Source: Hamiltosporidium magnivora (lineage: Eukaryota > Microsporidia > Dubosqiidae). Taken from it: a DNA stretch of 11,189 nt. The position numbers were made by a program, and so were the translations under genes. Below are positions 7,369-11,189 of this stretch, in pieces. The notes beneath the pieces were generated by a model, which was not told where the DNA came from, did not search any database, and was given only the letters and a program-made list of their open reading frames with translations. The stretch spans positions 1 through 11,189 of the forward strand of contig PITI01000532.1 in assembly GCA_004325065.1 (NCBI GenBank), written 5' to 3'. Numbering within the stretch: the first letter of the stretch is position 1; each line of letters starts with the position of its first letter.

Positions 7369-8017
7369 TGATATTGTAAAACATGTGAGTAGCTCTTAGA
7401 TTTCTCGGTTTAGAAGACTTGGCGTCTGTGAATACAAAAAAACGTGTATTTAAAAGCTAATTAGCATTATGTGCCTACCTATGAAATCGATTCTTCTATC
7501 TGATACCTATTAACTTTCGAGTTACATCTTGGCTGAATTTCTATTTGGTTTAAAAATTTTATAATATGTGGAACTTTCGATGCTCATAGAGAGGCCTAAA
7601 GTAGTTGTGAACGTCGATAAAAATATGTGAAGTAAACTTTAAAGAGCTTTAGACAACTGTTCGGCTTATTTATTCGTATTAAACATGTATTAAAGGAAAA
7701 ATATTACGCTTTAGATATTGTGAAATACACCAACAAGTTCTTATAAATTTTAATACTAAAAATCGATTTTAATAAGAAAATAATATAAAACACGCCACTT
7801 TATTAGAGCATCGCAAAATATATATTTACTCGGTAATTTTCGATTTGATTTTATAATGAAATTTATACTTCTACTTTAAATATAATGCAGTTTATTATTT
7901 TTATGTAACTATCATTGATGTAACCGACCCTATAGAAAAGATGGATTTTATTTAAAACAAGTGATCGTTTGATTATGAGAATAGTCTAAGTTTTATATTT
8001 TTTTATAGAAAGAAATA
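7369..8017. other. AT-rich region without a supportable gene
   Basis: Stop codons are frequent in the plus frames I read, and I found no recognisable motif. Short runs such as KEKYYALDIVKYTNKFL (plus strand, near 7700-7745) hint that decayed coding sequence may extend here, linking the 7051-7368 relic and the larger pseudogene to the right. This is too weak to call. Confidence 0.35.
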
Positions 8018-10662
8018 ATGGAAAAGAAAAATAATAATTTCTTAAAGCAATTAGTAAAATAAAGATTGATTAAAATACAAGAATTATCTATTTTCGTTTC
8101 CTGTATAGCAAAGAATAGCCGAGAGTTACGAAGAATTCGTAACTGATCTCAATTTTAAAGATTTTATTGAATGTTTTAAAATTTTATTCTCAGAGTCTAT
8201 TACACTGGTTTATATTTTTTTAATTTAAACGTTTGAAACTTATAAATTTATTCAAAATTTAGATTGAACATAAAGGTATATGTTTTTAAATACAGAAAAT
8301 TAATGTTTATTATAAAATCACCTAAAATTATAAATTAATTTCAAATTTAAATACGATTTTTTCTAATATCTGTAGAATAAATCTTCCGTTTTGTTATATG
8401 TTTTTTATTTATTATGTATTAATTTCTTTTTTTTTTCGTGTATAATAGAGATTCCAGTGAAATATATATAATATTTGGTCTATTACGTTATAATCTAGAT
8501 ATGATTACAACTCATTTATAACTGAAACCTTATTCGAATCTATACATAAAATAAAAAGAAGACATGATAACAGGAAGAACGGAAATTAAATTTAATGTAA
8601 ATAAATTTTAAGAATAAATATGAGAGTTACGATAAGAATCTTATTGGCTATATTGGAAAAATGGCCTAAATTTTGATATATTTGAAAATATAAACGAAAA
8701 GAACGAAAAAATTAATATCATTCCTTGTCATAATATAAAAAGATCTGATTTTACAATATTTTAGAAGTTCTTAATTCCAAATTATTTACCAAATAGTAAA
8801 GTAAAAATAGACAGGTTTCATATCGTATTGTATTTGTTAGAATATTTTAGAGTTAAAATGTCAACAAACTGCGGAATGCGATAAAAACAATTATATATTC
8901 TTTTTAAAATTTAGCGCATGGAGAAAATCGATTTCGACTGAAATTTCATATATCGAAGCAAGACTATTTTTCATATGAGCCATTTGTAAAAATATCTCAA
9001 TGATTTTTAAAACTTTCAGATCAGAAATAAATTTTGAACCATCGTTTTCGCTAAAATGAAATGAATTTTATTTATTTAATGACTAAGAAGGTTTACATAC
9101 TAAAGATAGAAAGCATACTTTTATATTAGATAGTCCATTTAACTTATTTTTTCAAAAACAGTAACTAAGAATCGAAAAAGAAAGAATTTATTAATTTTTT
9201 TACGAAATACGTTAAATATAAAGTATTTTTAGATATTATTTAAGTGAAAAAATCTAGAATGATGTTGTTTCTTTTTGGAAAATCAAAAGATGAACATTAT
9301 GAAATTATATTATATTTTGATTAAATATATAACGAAACTATTAGATATCTAAAATAAATCTGCTAATCCTGGATAAAAAAAAATTGTTTTTTAAAAACCT
9401 TGTATAGAAATAAATTTAAAATTTGAGCTTATTTACACAAAATAAATGAGTTAATATTTCGTGAAAATAGTTTTTTAAAACAGGAATAGAAAATCATAAA
9501 ACAAAAATATTCAGAAGACTCCAATATAGTTGAAAATATAATTAAAAATCTGCAAGGCAGGTAGCAGCTGACTTCAGTCCAGAAATGAATTCGTTGCAAT
9601 CAATAAAACGCAAAGAGAACCCAGGAATTTTATTTATAATTATTCGACAGAGATAAATTAGGAAAAACTATTAAAATTTTTGAAGTTTCAACGTTTAAAT
9701 ATAATAATGACGCATTGAATGTTATTATACATACAAAAGGTACTGTAATGATATTTCAATTACTTTTAAAGGATGAAATTGGAAACATTTTATTGTTATG
9801 AATACAATGTTGGGGAAAACATGATAAAAAAATGCAATTGAATATTTAGAAATATTCTTAAGTTCTTTAATAGAAATTTTACATATAAATGATCTTGAAA
9901 GCTTAACTATAATTAATTCTAATATTTTTATCGAAAAAAACCATGAAGTTAAAGGCAAAACTATTTTATATTTTGGGTTTGAGCCTATAAACAGTGATTA
10001 TTTCGTTATTTTCACGAATTAATAGATATGATGACTGATTTAAAAGGAATGAATTTCGGATTTGGCGCCAAATTAAATTTTGCTGTTTTCTAAAGTCGCT
10101 ACTAAAGTTCACCAAATTTTATCAAAAATATCGACAGAAAGACATTTTTCATCTAGCAAGAGTAATAGAATTATAACTTTACAACCTTTGTAAATAATAA
10201 TATAGAGGATTGTGACATCTAGGTTTCCTGAAATATTATTCAAAAAAATCAATCTAAACAATATAAAGATACTTTTGGTTATGAATTTTCAAATTTTAAA
10301 ACATATATACAAGCATTTAGTAATTCATTGTATCTTGAGGAACTAAGAAATTCTAAAAGTAGTACCAAATTTTTTTTTAGAATTATTTTGTTGTTCTAAA
10401 GCGTATAATATAAAGAGTAGAATTAGAGAATATATGTAAAATAAAGCAGATTTAAATTTTATTTCAAATTTAAATAATCAAAAAGTTTACTTTGAATAAA
10501 AGTCATATTGAGCAGATGGCTTCATTTTATATGAAATTTAAATTTAAAAATTAATGGATACATAAAATTTATTATAAAAAACATGATTTATCTGAAGAAC
10601 TTAGTAAATCAATAAAAGAAGCATTCATATTTAATAATATTGATACACAAAAGATACAATAA
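8018..10662 (+). pseudogene. Decayed long gene, LRR-like composition
   Basis: Successive plus-strand open stretches switch frame along 2.6 kb. Examples are 8109-8225 (39 codons, ESYEEFVTDLNFKDFIECFK); 8636-8881 (82 codons, one TAG; KRSDFTIF, then DRFHIVLYLLEYFRVKMS); 8979-9056; 9082-9425 (one frame, several stops; MMLFLFGKSKDEHYEIILYF); and 9640-9798 (53 codons). Then come 9828-10019 (64 codons, AIEYLEIFLSSLIEILHIN and LESLTIINSN), 10013-10090 (HELIDMMTDLKGMNFGFGAK), 10077-10190, 10232-10396 (55 codons, FSNFKTYIQAFSNSLYLEEL) and 10555-10659 (DLSEELSKSIKEAFIFNNID). Adjacent pieces join sensibly at the shifts. The I/L/F/N/K-rich composition and strands such as LESLTIINSN and SLYLEELRN resemble the LRR-like gene at the left end. 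An ATG at 8018 is a possible original start but is followed by a stop after 14 codons. The length is comparable with, or longer than, the intact LRR-like gene. It could be one dead gene or two in tandem. Confidence 0.6.
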
Positions 10663-11189
10663 TACAAGACCTTGAGTTTTCTAATAAATTCGAATTAATT
10701 TTTCAATTATAATTTGTTGTTCTTTTATTTTTTTTAGTATAATTGTATTTTTAGATTTTTTTAAAGTATAAGCGATTTCTTGGGACTACTATTTCCACTT
10801 ACCCATATAAATATCCATATTATATTCAATAAATTACAGTTCAAGTGAATATTTATTCAGTAAAATTTCGTGTTCAAACAATTTTCAAAATTTCATATAT
10901 TTTATTCTACCTCTTTAATCCCCATATATTATTCATTTAAATCCAATGCTTCATTTTTATTTATTTTCGGTTCTCATATAGAAAATATGAGATGAGATGT
11001 TTTTTGTTTCATGTATTAGAGGCAATTTAAAACATATTCACTTATATTTTTCAAATTTTTATAATCAATTAATTATGGAATCCGAATTTAAAACTAATAT
11101 CATATTTAATTAAATATTATCCAAATCTGTATAATCATTATAAATCATAAAATTAGAAAAAAATATATAAAGAATTCTGAACCAAAGTA
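10663..11189. other. AT-rich spacer at the right end
   Basis: No gene is supported. A perfect 8-base inverted repeat with a 5-base loop (TCTCATAT, AGAAA, ATATGAGA) lies at 10972-10992. No T run follows it, and its function is unknown; such hairpins arise easily in AT-rich DNA. Confidence 0.4.

Noticed and set aside
9725..9958. Minus-strand open frame of 77 codons
   Set aside because: It begins with TTG, has no recognisable motif and lies antisense to the better-supported plus-strand decayed gene (frames 9640-9798 and 9828-10019). It is best seen as a shadow.
10972..10992. Perfect 8-base hairpin as a terminator or regulatory element
   Set aside because: It is AT-rich, has no adjacent gene or T run, and such hairpins are common by chance at this composition.
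1..11189. CRISPR array or bacterial operon
   Set aside because: No regularly spaced repeats are seen, and the helicase, spacing and start signals are eukaryotic.

Overview
The window looks like a gene-poor stretch of a microsporidian nuclear genome. Four things point there: very high A+T; an intronless RAD3/XPD helicase whose closest recalled relatives are fungal; a run of five C directly before that gene's ATG, matching the CCC/GGG-type signal known upstream of microsporidian start codons; and a long, low-complexity leucine-rich-repeat-like protein of the kind found in large families in microsporidia. Only about 38% of the window is intact coding sequence, so an expanded-genome lineage (Hamiltosporidium is one such) fits better than a compact one such as Encephalitozoon. 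The genus cannot be fixed from the sequence.

Layout. 2-1972 (+): an LRR-like gene whose frame is still open at the left edge, so its 5' end is missing. 1973-2193: AT-rich spacer. 2194-4166 (-): a decayed stretch, best read as a dead non-LTR retrotransposon (LINE) of the type with a C-terminal CCHC zinc knuckle followed by a restriction-like endonuclease. It survives as successive frame fragments with nonsense codons, and no reverse transcriptase core is visible. 4167-4460: spacer. 4461-6695 (-): intact RAD3/XPD, the TFIIH helicase, with all catalytic motifs and the four iron-sulfur cysteines. 6701-7050: spacer. 7051-7368 (+): fragments of an unidentified decayed gene. 7369-8017: no supportable gene. 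8018-10662 (+): a long decayed gene, a chain of open stretches that switch frame, with LRR-like composition. 10663-11189: AT-rich spacer with one short hairpin.

Function. The only conserved cellular role is RAD3/XPD, for transcription initiation and nucleotide excision repair. The other gene content is accessory: one surviving LRR-like gene, one dead LRR-like gene, a dead retroelement and one unidentified relic. I found no operon-like system, CRISPR array, RNA gene or new enzyme pathway. The notable features are the layered gene decay and details of the retroelement relic.
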